DNA from: an uncultured Eubacteriales bacterium
GTDB lineage: Bacteria > Bacillota > Clostridia > Christensenellales > Aristaeellaceae
Reading direction: 5' to 3'
Assembly (NCBI GenBank): GCA_902774025.1
Contig: CACYGY010000025.1
Location: 1 to 36,740 of the forward strand
Length of the DNA: 36,740 nt
The notes under the pieces were generated by a model. The model was not told the origin of the DNA, ran no database searches, and was given only the letters and a program-made list of their open reading frames with translations. This document shows positions 8,203-15,171 of this stretch, piece by piece. The position numbers and the translations under genes were made by a program. Each line of letters opens with the position of its first letter. Positions within the stretch are counted from its first letter, which is position 1.

Positions 8203-9657
8203 TTACCTGCGATGCCCTTTGCGACGCCCTGTCTGGTGCTCTTCAAGGAAATGGCGCATGAATTCTTCAAAGAAAGCGTCATCGAAGTCGTCATCGTAGT
8301 CATCATCGAAGTCGTCATCGTCATCGAAGTCGTAGTCGTCATCGTCATCGTCATAAGATTCATCATCCGGATCGCTGAAATACAGAATCGGATCATCCGG
8401 ATCCCATTTCCAGGCACAGGCCTTGTAGAGAACGGCATTTTTCATGCACTTGCTCTCTGTCTTCTCAGAGTTCCATTTTGCCTGCTTGTATTTCAGTGTG
8501 CCGTTTTTTATCCTGTCAAGGAAATCGGCGTAACGGGTGTGGATTTCAGGAAACTCGTCCAGGATGATTGACAGTTCATCGGACAGTACATCCCAATGGG
8601 TCAGGAGTTCCAGGGCGGCCTTCGCTCTGGCATCCTTCACAAGGTCCGCCTGATCGGAGTACCTTAACTCATACTTCATCAGGTACACAAGACATTTCCA
8701 CTCTTTCCGGAGAGCGGGTTTATGATTTCCAAGTCTTCTGTCAGTGCAGAAGATGCCGATCAGCGCAGCGAGCTTCTCTGCCCCCTCACGGGTTCGAAGG
8801 TTCTGTTGCAGAGAATCCAGTTCCTTCAGGATATCTTCACCCACAGACCGACCTTCCAGATCAGCAAGGCACTGAAGAAGAGGTTCATATAACCATGACG
8901 GAGCCATGTTCCTGCGGTGGCGGGCAAATATGTATTTACTGCAGCAGTTAAGCAGGTCAAGGGCCGAAACGTTTCCGGACAGCAAAAGAATTCGAAGGTT
9001 TTCGCGAATCAGATTGTCTGCCTGTCTGTCTGTATCCTCCGCATGGGTCTGAACCAGGGCTATGCGGATTTTATTCGCCTGAGCGGGAGGATAGCCATTC
9101 TGTTCCAGACAGCAGGCATACGCGTTCATGAACGCGAGGGAACGATCGCCCATGTCATAGGCCTTCTGGCATGGTTCCAGTGCTTTCTTGAACCATCCCC
9201 GGTTCATGGCTCCGATGCCCATCATGGAATACCCCGCAGCATAATCCGGCATCTGCTGTGTCAGTCTCCGGGCTGCACTGTACCCCTTCTGGAAGTGACC
9301 GCTCTGAAGGAGATAACGGGCAAGATAGTACAGCAGAAGCGGCTGCTCACTCTCGTTGTGCAGAGCACGATCAAGAAGAGTACAGGCATATTCAAAATCT
9401 TCCCGTTTGGCCATATTCTGAGCCTGTTCAAAGTAAAAAATACTGAATCTGTTTCTCGGCTTGGGAAGATATGTGGCCGGATCCTCCCGGTTCTTTCCAT
9501 CCTTCAGAAGTTCGAAAGCCTGACGGATTTTCTTGAAGGTCTCCGGTTCCTTTTCGGGAGGATGTTGACGGACAGCTGTGAAATAAGCCTTCTTGAGCTC
9601 CTCCTGGGTAAACGGTTCCTTACAGTTCAGCGTCGTCAGGGCTTCCTTCCATATCAT
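8203..9657 (-). CDS. J-like/TPR protein with Asp-rich tail, 484 aa
   Basis: This is the third gene of the chaperone operon. Residues 1-60 resemble a J-domain: a basic helix KKAYFTAVRQHPPEKEPE, then FKKIRQAFELLKDG matching helix III. The universal HPD is HPP here (H32-P33-P34), so normal Hsp70 stimulation is uncertain. Residues about 70-330 form TPR-like helical pairs (for example ALHNESEQPLLLYYLARYLL). After a segment with KCMKNAVLYKACAWKWDPDDP, the tail (about 430-465) is nearly pure Asp, ending in an amphipathic FFEEFMRHFLEE and basic residues. Its ATG overlaps the Hsp70 stop as ATGA, implying translational coupling. A client-delivery adaptor for the neighbouring Hsp70 is the likely role, inferred from context. 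Confidence 0.82.
   Translation of the reverse strand: MIWKEALTTLNCKEPFTQEELKKAYFTAVRQHPPEKEPETFKKIRQAFELLKDGKNREDPATYLPKPRNRFSIFYFEQAQNMAKREDFEYACTLLDRALHNESEQPLLLYYLARYLLQSGHFQKGYSAARRLTQQMPDYAAGYSMMGIGAMNRGWFKKALEPCQKAYDMGDRSLAFMNAYACCLEQNGYPPAQANKIRIALVQTHAEDTDRQADNLIRENLRILLLSGNVSALDLLNCCSKYIFARHRRNMAPSWLYEPLLQCLADLEGRSVGEDILKELDSLQQNLRTREGAEKLAALIGIFCTDRRLGNHKPALRKEWKCLVYLMKYELRYSDQADLVKDARAKAALELLTHWDVLSDELSIILDEFPEIHTRYADFLDRIKNGTLKYKQAKWNSEKTESKCMKNAVLYKACAWKWDPDDPILYFSDPDDESYDDDDDDYDFDDDDDFDDDYDDDFDDAFFEEFMRHFLEEHQTGRRKGHRR
8276..8368 (-). repeat. Low-complexity GAY-codon tract
   Basis: Short irregular repeats of GAT/GAC codons, with occasional Tyr and Phe codons, encode the acidic tail of the J-like protein. 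The tract could change length by slippage. It produces spurious open frames on the plus strand. Confidence 0.8.
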
Positions 9658-11348
9658 TTCATTTCCCTCATTTCATCCAGGAGTGTCGAAATCTCATCAG
9701 CCGCATGCTTCGCTTCCTCTTCCCTCTCCAGAATCAGCGCTTCCTTAAGGCTATAAACGAGTTTCCCGACTTTATCTGCGAGATTCTGATCCTTGCAGCG
9801 GCTCTTGAAGCGTTCCGCAGTCCGGATCAGCGTTCTGTACTCCGAAGCACCCGGCGCATTCTTCCAGTCTGAGACATCCGTTTCAATCTCTTTGCCGCCG
9901 CCCATCCTGATGGAGATGGAGGCATCCTTGCCTGTGCTGGTGATCGTTGCCCTGACATCGAGGATTCCATTGACGTTATAGCTGAATTCCACATCGAGGG
10001 ACTCTTCACCCTGCAGTCTGGGTGGAATCCCCCCCAGCATGAAACTGCCAAGCAGGAGGTTATGAGAAGCGATCTCGCTCTCACCCTGGTAAACTTCAAT
10101 CTTCGCCTCTGTCTGAAAATCTCCGGAAGTATAGAAAGTCTCGGTTCGTGTGACAGGAATGGTGGTATTTCTGGGAATCAGAACAGCCATGTAATCCATG
10201 CTGGTATCCGTCACCGCATACACGCCCAGCGTGAAGGGATTGACGTCCGTCATGATAATTCCCTCTGTGGGGTCAATCTCACCGCCGATGATTCCGGACA
10301 TGATGGCTGTACCTTCAGAGACCGCAAAATCCGGGTTGACAGCAGGATCCGCTTCCTTTTTCAGGAAGTTCTGAATATCCCTGTGCACCATGGGCATACG
10401 GCTGGATCCGCCCACAAGAATGATTCTGTCCAGATGGGAGGCATCAATACCGGCGTCATCCAGGACACGGGAAATCGGCTCATGCGTCCGTTCCAGAAGA
10501 TCGCGCGTCAGCTTCTCAAATTCCTCTTTTGTGACGATCTCGTCCAGTTCCAGAGGCTTTCCTCCGCTGGTGGCGATGGCGGGAATAAGCACATGATACT
10601 GTTCCTGCTCACTCAGGGCAATCTTGCATTTTTCTGCTTCTTCCTTCACCTTGACCTGAGCGTAGCGATCCTGGGAAATGTCAGTCTTATACTTTTCAGT
10701 AAAGCGACGAAACAGCTCCTGCATCAGTTTTTCGTCAAAATCCTTGCCTCCCAGCTGATTGTCGCCGCTGGACGCCTTGACCTCCAGGACACCATCAAAC
10801 ATTTCCAGGAGTGTCACGTCAAAGGTGCCGCCACCCAGGTCGTACACCAGCACATGGCTGTTTTCCTCCATGTGATCCAGACCATAGCTGAGGGCTGCGG
10901 CTGTGGGCTCATTCAGAATGCGTTCCACGGTGAAACCGGCCATTTCTCCCGCCTGGATGGTCTCTCTTCTCTGAATATCATTGAAGTAGGCAGGTACAGA
11001 AATGACAGCCCGTACCACATCCTCCTGCAGATACTCGGAGGCATAATTCCTTACATAGGACAAAAGGCGCGCCTGAAGCTCCACGGGCTTGTAATATGAC
11101 TTGCCCAGCTGGATTGTTTCACCGGAACCCGTTTTTCTCTTGACTTCCACCGCTGTATTCTGAGGAAGCAGAAGAGCCTGAGCTTTTGCACGTTCACCCA
11201 CAACCCAGTTGCCTTCCGCGTCCAGACCGATGGCTGAGGGAATGATCACCCTGCCCTCCAGATTCGGGATCATTTCCTTTTTTCCGTTCCGGTAAACACA
11301 TGCTTCCGTTGTCGATGTTCCCAGGTCGATACCAATCAAAAGACTCAT
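9654..11348 (-). CDS. Hsp70 family chaperone (DnaK paralogue), 564 aa
   Basis: The nucleotide-binding domain is complete: IGIDLGTSTTEACV (phosphate 1), VPAYFNDIQRRET, LNEPTAAALSYG, VYDLGGGTFDVTLLE (phosphate 2) and ILVGGSSRMPMV (adenosine). A substrate-binding beta-sandwich follows (NPFTLGVYA, IPRNTTIPV, LLGSFMLGGIPP), then a short helical lid. At 564 residues it is shorter than housekeeping DnaK (about 610-640) and has no acidic EEVD-like or Gly-rich tail, so it is probably a specialised paralogue. The ATG at 11348 is chosen: it has GGGAG eight bases upstream, begins MSLLIGIDLGT, and overlaps the GrpE-like stop as ATGA; an in-frame extension to 11426 is unlikely. It likely works as an ATP-driven foldase with the two flanking proteins. 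Confidence 0.93.
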   Translation of the reverse strand: MSLLIGIDLGTSTTEACVYRNGKKEMIPNLEGRVIIPSAIGLDAEGNWVVGERAKAQALLLPQNTAVEVKRKTGSGETIQLGKSYYKPVELQARLLSYVRNYASEYLQEDVVRAVISVPAYFNDIQRRETIQAGEMAGFTVERILNEPTAAALSYGLDHMEENSHVLVYDLGGGTFDVTLLEMFDGVLEVKASSGDNQLGGKDFDEKLMQELFRRFTEKYKTDISQDRYAQVKVKEEAEKCKIALSEQEQYHVLIPAIATSGGKPLELDEIVTKEEFEKLTRDLLERTHEPISRVLDDAGIDASHLDRIILVGGSSRMPMVHRDIQNFLKKEADPAVNPDFAVSEGTAIMSGIIGGEIDPTEGIIMTDVNPFTLGVYAVTDTSMDYMAVLIPRNTTIPVTRTETFYTSGDFQTEAKIEVYQGESEIASHNLLLGSFMLGGIPPRLQGEESLDVEFSYNVNGILDVRATITSTGKDASISIRMGGGKEIETDVSDWKNAPGASEYRTLIRTAERFKSRCKDQNLADKVGKLVYSLKEALILEREEEAKHAADEISTLLDEMREMK

Positions 11349-11962
11349 ATACGCTCTCCCTTTCCGTATCGATAAACCGCCACAACACCCTTCCGGATGA
11401 TTTTTCCGTGATACCTGTATCCGCACTGATACTGCTCGGCTATGGTCATGTCCTTTTCGAGCCGGTCCGTGTCCAACACATGAATCGCTTCCATGGTGTC
11501 ATAGTCAAAAGGCTTATTCGTCCCTCCCATCACTTCGATTCCGGTTTTATTCATAAGGTCTGACAGTTTGCTGTCCGTCATGCGGAACTGCCTGATCCAC
11601 GCTTCATCTCCTGCACTGTTTGCCGCCTTGGACAGAGCAAACAGCTGGTCATAAAAGGACACCAACAGATCGAGAAGCGCTTTTTCCTGGTCCTGAGCGC
11701 ACTGAAGCCTTTCAGTCAGTTCATTCAAGGGGGAATCCCTGAAATCTTCCAGAGTCTGCTGAAGTTTATCCTGCCACTCTTCCCATGAATCCAGCATGTC
11801 CACTACAGCCATGTCATGTTTGTCCACGGTTTTTTTCAAGTCCTGAAGCTCGGTCATGGCAGTATTTGTCCGCTGGTTCAGTTGTTCAAGTTCCGCACTT
11901 GTGCTGTCCGATTTGTGACCGATCCTTTCCAACAACTGCCATGCTTTTTTTCCAAAGAACAT
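11345..11962 (-). CDS. GrpE-like nucleotide exchange factor, 205 aa
   Basis: The C-terminal 70 residues match the GrpE beta domain: GIEVMGGTNKPFDYDTMEAIHV followed by VLDTDRLEKDMTIAEQYQCGYRYHGKIIRKGVVAVYR, with the family's order of KPFD, the EA pair, the GY turn and the final V-x-V strand. The middle is a long coiled coil (about 25-100), as in GrpE dimers. It should promote ADP release from the adjacent Hsp70. It differs from housekeeping GrpE in its non-acidic N-terminus and extra Trp-rich helix (DSWEEWQDKL). ATG at 11962 has GAGGA ten bases upstream; a TTG at 11989 is an alternative start. It is first in the operon and overlaps the Hsp70 gene by ATGA. Confidence 0.82.
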   Translation of the reverse strand: MFFGKKAWQLLERIGHKSDSTSAELEQLNQRTNTAMTELQDLKKTVDKHDMAVVDMLDSWEEWQDKLQQTLEDFRDSPLNELTERLQCAQDQEKALLDLLVSFYDQLFALSKAANSAGDEAWIRQFRMTDSKLSDLMNKTGIEVMGGTNKPFDYDTMEAIHVLDTDRLEKDMTIAEQYQCGYRYHGKIIRKGVVAVYRYGKGERI

Positions 11963-12032
11963 TCCCGATGATTCCTCGCTTTCCTGCAACTGAAAAATGA
12001 ATCCCTTGTCCGGTACGGACCAGACTGCGAAG

Positions 12033-12062
12033 ATTGTACTCTGTCAGAGTAACCACTGTCAA
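12033..12062 (-). promoter_or_regulatory. Promoter of the chaperone operon
   Basis: A perfect TTGACA (12057-12062) and TACAAT (12033-12038) are separated by 18 bp on the minus strand. The leader to the GrpE-like ATG is about 65 bases. Confidence 0.7.
12037..12051. promoter_or_regulatory. 15-bp palindrome inside the promoter spacer
   Basis: TACTCTG and CAGAGTA are exact reverse complements around one central T. The palindrome fills most of the gap between the -35 and -10 boxes, so a bound protein would block polymerase. It is not the CIRCE element (TTAGCACTC-type arms) used by HrcA. Confidence 0.55.
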
Positions 12063-12123
12063 ATGTATCTCACAAAATATAGGGGGACAGAGAGATATAT
12101 AGCACAATCCTTCTGCTTTTCCC

Positions 12124-12621
12124 TCAAGGGATGGTGTTTCCGGCAGGCCATGTTTTCTTTTTTCCGCCGTCGAGGATCCATTCTGTCAGATTTCCGTCTC
12201 TATCATAGATCAGTTTCAGATCAAAACATTCACCGCCGTTTTCCAGAAGCGGAAGAAAAATCCGATCTCCCGCCCAGAGAGGCAACCGCATCAGATCCTG
12301 AAGCGTCACCCACCGGAGATCTCCCTCATCGCAGCCTTCTTTCGCGCTGTTCTCGGTCTTTGCCGTATACAGAAAGGTCATCTCATCTCCCCATGCAGGC
12401 AGAATGAAAGTCAGGATACCCCGCAGACGCAGGTCATGAAGACAAATACCCGCCTCTTCCATCGCCTCCCGTTCAACACATTCCCGTGGCGACTCCCCTG
12501 CTTCCAGATGTCCCCCCAGGCCGATCCACTTTCCTGCATTTTCATCCTGTTCTTTCCTGTTCCGGTTCATAACCAGATACTTGCCATCTTTCTTTGCGTA
12601 GACCAGCGTGGTTATTCGCAT
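12124..12621 (-). CDS. NUDIX hydrolase (MutT-like), 165 aa
   Basis: The NUDIX box fits the GX5EX7REUXEEXGU pattern exactly: GGHLEAGESPRECVEREAME followed by EAGI. Members cleave nucleoside diphosphates linked to another group. The N-terminus RITTLVYAKKDGKYLVMNRN and the KWIGLGGH lead-in match the 8-oxo-dGTP diphosphatase-like group, but the C-terminal WILDG region is not diagnostic and the substrate is unproven. The start is supported by AAAGGAGGG eight bases upstream. It is cytosolic, with no signal peptide. It lies 161 bp upstream of the chaperone operon on the same strand; no terminator separates them, so partial read-through is possible. Confidence 0.9.
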   Translation of the reverse strand: MRITTLVYAKKDGKYLVMNRNRKEQDENAGKWIGLGGHLEAGESPRECVEREAMEEAGICLHDLRLRGILTFILPAWGDEMTFLYTAKTENSAKEGCDEGDLRWVTLQDLMRLPLWAGDRIFLPLLENGGECFDLKLIYDRDGNLTEWILDGGKKKTWPAGNTIP

Positions 12622-13707
12622 GTGCAGCCCTCCTTTGAGCTTCCGGGCGCCGTCAAGTTCTTTCCGGATTCCGGCGAGTGGATTGAAGTCAGAATCTTCC
12701 AGGATTCTGACATCATGTGAAATCTGACACGGCCCGCTCTGTCAGACAGGCGGGGTGCGTTTATTACAGGTTCGCTCCCGACTGTCCTGACGTTTTATTC
12801 CCGTGGCATCCAGAATCCGGTTCCGTGCATTCCCTGGAAATTCAGCCAGCGGGCACGATGGATTCGCGCCGGGACTTTTCAGTGTCAACGCTGCTCGTTT
12901 TCCTTCCGGTCTCAGGTATTTTTTATTGTCTTCCATGGAATCCATGCTGTGAAAGGCCACGTCCGGTCCGATTTTCCACAGGACAGCTGCCTGGCCCGAT
13001 GCACTGTTATCCATGAAACGCTGTCATCCTGAAAGGAAAGCTGGAAAGGGATGACTGTTTCAGGCAATGAACCTGATTCATGTTTCCGGAGTCCGGACGC
13101 GGAGACACGCTGTGGCCCGGCCCTACCTGACGGGAAGTGACACCGGAAAAAACCTCTGTGCGTCCGCCAACCGGATGATCACCCCGGATGGTTTCTGATT
13201 CCGGACAGAAGTGGTCAGCATGTGGAGAAATACGTTTCTTTCCGGTGACAGGACTGTATCCCTTCAGGACTACGGGGGAATCATGGCCCATCCTGACAGA
13301 AACACTGGTCCGCCGCAGACTTCCCGCCCTTTTCCGGGCAGGGCAAAATCCCCGTGAAAAAAGCAGACCGGACATACTAGGGAAAAAATGAAGAGCAAAC
13401 GTCAGATTCTCCCTTACCATCTGCCATATGGCAGCTTACAAAAGAGGCGTTGCCCGCTGAGAATCGGGTATGGGAGAAACCTTTCCGCGGGGATCATTGA
13501 GCGAAATCCCTGCAGTTCCGGCTTTGAGCATGATGCCCATCTGGGCGCAGATACGCGAGATCTGAACGAGGCGGCTGGGAAACGGTCAGAGAAGGCCTTG
13601 TCCGTCTTATCCTCTGCGTCTGACCGGTGGTCCGCTTCCATGCCGGGGTGCTGTTGTGCTTTCTGCCTGATCGGTTTGTTCCACTGATTCACATTTCCCT
13701 GAGAGGT
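12622..13707. other. Long intergenic region without a convincing gene
   Basis: About 1.1 kb between the NUDIX gene and the lipoprotein gene. Open frames here are short, lack family resemblance and mostly lack ribosome sites. I looked for tmRNA, RNase P, SRP and 6S landmarks and found none. The stretch does hold several inverted repeats: 12688-12711, a CTGTC/GACAG hairpin at 12733-12754, GTCATCC/GGATGAC with outer GAAAC/GTTTC near 13016-13070, a 14-bp palindrome CTGCCATATGGCAG at 13421-13434, and CGGTCAGA/TCTGACCG near 13583-13625. It may be decayed sequence or an unrecognised structured RNA. Confidence 0.5.
12688..12711. repeat. 9-bp perfect hairpin
   Basis: GTCAGAATC and GATTCTGAC are exact reverse complements around a six-base loop. 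It lies 67 bp upstream of the NUDIX start. No T-run follows on either strand, so it is not an obvious terminator. Confidence 0.5.
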
Positions 13708-13736
13708 TTGATTTCGTTCCGGAAAAGTGATACCAT
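13708..13736 (+). promoter_or_regulatory. Candidate promoter of the lipoprotein gene
   Basis: TTGATT (13708-13713) and TACCAT (13731-13736) are 17 bp apart, each matching four of six consensus bases. The leader would be about 27 bases. Confidence 0.45.
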
Positions 13737-13770
13737 CTCGGGAGTTCAAAAAGCAGGGAGGCAACGATTG

Positions 13771-14154
13771 ATGAAATCCTTACAGAAAAAAACAATTCTT
13801 TCCTTACTTGTTCTTTCTCTGTCTGTTCTGCTGTGCGCCTGCGGTGTCGTCAGCAGTGGGTCCTACAGTTCCGTCGGTTCCGTGGACAACATGTCGGACA
13901 GGAAAATCAATCACGTTTACTCCAGCTTCAACGGAGACCGGACCTATACCGCGGACATCAAAGCCGGTTCCACACTGAAGATGGAAATCACCACCAAGTC
14001 GGGTTCCCTTGCTGTCACTGTGACACAGGATTCCGGGGAACTGTTCCGCACGGAGGAAGCCGGGTCCTTCTCCGTTCCCATCGAAAAGGACGGCAAGGTA
14101 TCCATCGCGCTGAAAGCTGTCAGCCATGAAGGAAGTTATCTCTTCACCTGGTAA
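13771..14154 (+). CDS. Small secreted lipoprotein, 127 aa
   Basis: The N-terminus is a lipoprotein signal: MKSLQKK, a Leu-rich hydrophobic stretch, then a lipobox ending LLCAC, so the mature protein begins with a lipidated Cys near residue 22-24 and is tethered to the outer face of the membrane. The rest is a short beta-rich domain with alternating hydrophobic residues (DRTYTADIKAGSTLKMEITT, then SLAVTVTQDSGELFRTE and SIALKAV), reminiscent of small sandwich domains, but I recognise no named family. AGGGAGG sits nine bases before the ATG; an in-frame extension to 13627 is rejected because it would bury the signal peptide. It appears monocistronic, with its own promoter and a strong terminator. 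Confidence 0.85.
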   Translation: MKSLQKKTILSLLVLSLSVLLCACGVVSSGSYSSVGSVDNMSDRKINHVYSSFNGDRTYTADIKAGSTLKMEITTKSGSLAVTVTQDSGELFRTEEAGSFSVPIEKDGKVSIALKAVSHEGSYLFTW

Positions 14155-14164
14155 GAACGCAATT

Positions 14165-14195
14165 CCGGTATGCTCTGTGGCATGCCGGTTTTTTT
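14165..14195 (+). terminator. Intrinsic terminator of the lipoprotein gene
   Basis: CCGGTATGC pairs with GCATGCCGG (one G-U pair) around a six-base loop and is followed by seven T. It lies 10 bases after the stop. Confidence 0.93.
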
Positions 14196-14234
14196 GTCCG
14201 CACTAACCATGCGCTGTTTCCGGATGCTTTTCCA

Positions 14235-15026
14235 TTAAGCTGGAAAAGGCCCCAGAACCTTTCGGATCTCTTCATCTCCCGCGCCGGGAAACCGTTCCCG
14301 TACATGGAGGAGGATGCGCATACCCGCTTCCATGGGCGGCAGTGCATCCGAGGGCATCACGGCCTCGGTTCCCCACAGAGCCTCCGGGGGAAGGAGTGTG
14401 GCCACCGGCATGCCATAGGGGACTCCCTTCCGGCTGATTTTCTGCCGAAAACCCGAGATTACAAGAAAAGTCTGCATCTGCAGGCCGGTCAGGATCCCTG
14501 AGAAATTCTTCTCCCCACCCCTCCCAAACCCGGCACGGGAAGCCAGGTCTGAAGACAAAACCGGTGTGTTCCGGAAAATCGGCTCCCCTTCCTCATCTTC
14601 TGCGATGAAAACATCCATGATGGCCTTTTCCCTGCGCGTGGCCCGTCCGTCCTCCCAGCGGCCCTGAAAATCGTATCCGTCACGCCGGACACTGGAAAAG
14701 ACCGGCAGCCATTTCAGGCTGATAAAGCCGGCTTTTCCCCGGAAAAACTTACCATAGGCCACCTCATGATTCTCCGCGAGGATTTCCCGCCATACCCAGG
14801 GATCCTCCTGCGGATCCCCGGTCCACCAGGAAGCGGCCGAAACGTGTTCCTCCACGGAAAAGCCGGGAATGTCCCCTGAGAACAGCGGGAGGAAACCCGT
14901 CTCGTTGATCAGCCGGACCAGCGCCTGGGGGGAACGAATCCGCCGGGGATGATTCCGACCAAGTCCCTTCATGGTCCACTGCCCGTCCCGGACATCCAAC
15001 TTTCCCCACATCCTTTCACACTGCAT
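14235..15026 (-). CDS. AlkZ-related protein, 263 aa
   Basis: The sequence resembles proteins named AlkZ-related, which share features with the winged-helix DNA glycosylases AlkX/AlkZ but have unclear activity. Conserved-looking stretches are LVRLINETGFLPLFSGDIPG, SWWTGDPQEDPWVWRE, YGKFFRGKAGFISLKWLPVF, RRDGYDFQGRWEDG, then FGRGGEKNF and TFLVISGFRQKISRKG. I cannot point to a catalytic QxQ motif of true AlkZ, so repair activity is inference from the family name only. The start is uncertain: neither the ATG at 15026 nor later Met codons has a good ribosome site. The stop codon lies in the loop of a CTTTTCC/GGAAAAG hairpin (14227-14248). It is convergent with the lipoprotein gene and divergent from the deaminase gene. 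Confidence 0.75.
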   Translation of the reverse strand: MQCERMWGKLDVRDGQWTMKGLGRNHPRRIRSPQALVRLINETGFLPLFSGDIPGFSVEEHVSAASWWTGDPQEDPWVWREILAENHEVAYGKFFRGKAGFISLKWLPVFSSVRRDGYDFQGRWEDGRATRREKAIMDVFIAEDEEGEPIFRNTPVLSSDLASRAGFGRGGEKNFSGILTGLQMQTFLVISGFRQKISRKGVPYGMPVATLLPPEALWGTEAVMPSDALPPMEAGMRILLHVRERFPGAGDEEIRKVLGPFPA

Positions 15027-15086
15027 GCTGAGGCAATCTTATCATGAGCCCTGTTGCCGGCGCAAGGTCGTGAGGGAGAATACCAT

Positions 15087-15115
15087 TTGCCCGGCGCTCC
15101 AATCTGCGCTACAAT
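15087..15115 (+). promoter_or_regulatory. Promoter of the deaminase-like gene
   Basis: TTGCCC (15087-15092) and TACAAT (15110-15115) are 17 bp apart, leaving a leader of about 50 bases before the ATG at 15172. Confidence 0.6.
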
Positions 15116-15171
15116 CACGGAGAGCAGAATCCGTGGGACCGCAGCCGGTTTGACGCGAAAGGAAAGACAGC

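Noticed and set aside
8276..8368. Possible CRISPR or other regular repeat array
   Set aside because: The repeats are irregular 3-9-base codon runs inside a coding region with no spacer structure.
8196..8571. Frames giving runs of Met/Thr or Val/Ile over the Asp-rich tract
   Set aside because: They are other-frame shadows of the low-complexity GAY codons of the J-like protein.
13007..13420. Minus-strand open frame of 137 codons in the long gap
   Set aside because: No ribosome site, no recognisable motif and no conserved-looking pattern; it looks like a chance frame in GC-rich DNA.
13388..13687. Plus-strand open frame of 99 codons with a weak AGGG site
   Set aside because: The predicted protein has no family resemblance, lies over inverted repeats and has an implausible composition with several Cys and Arg clusters.
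12622..13707. tmRNA, RNase P RNA, SRP RNA or 6S RNA in the long gap
   Set aside because: None of the conserved landmarks I know for these RNAs could be found on either strand, although this was by eye only.
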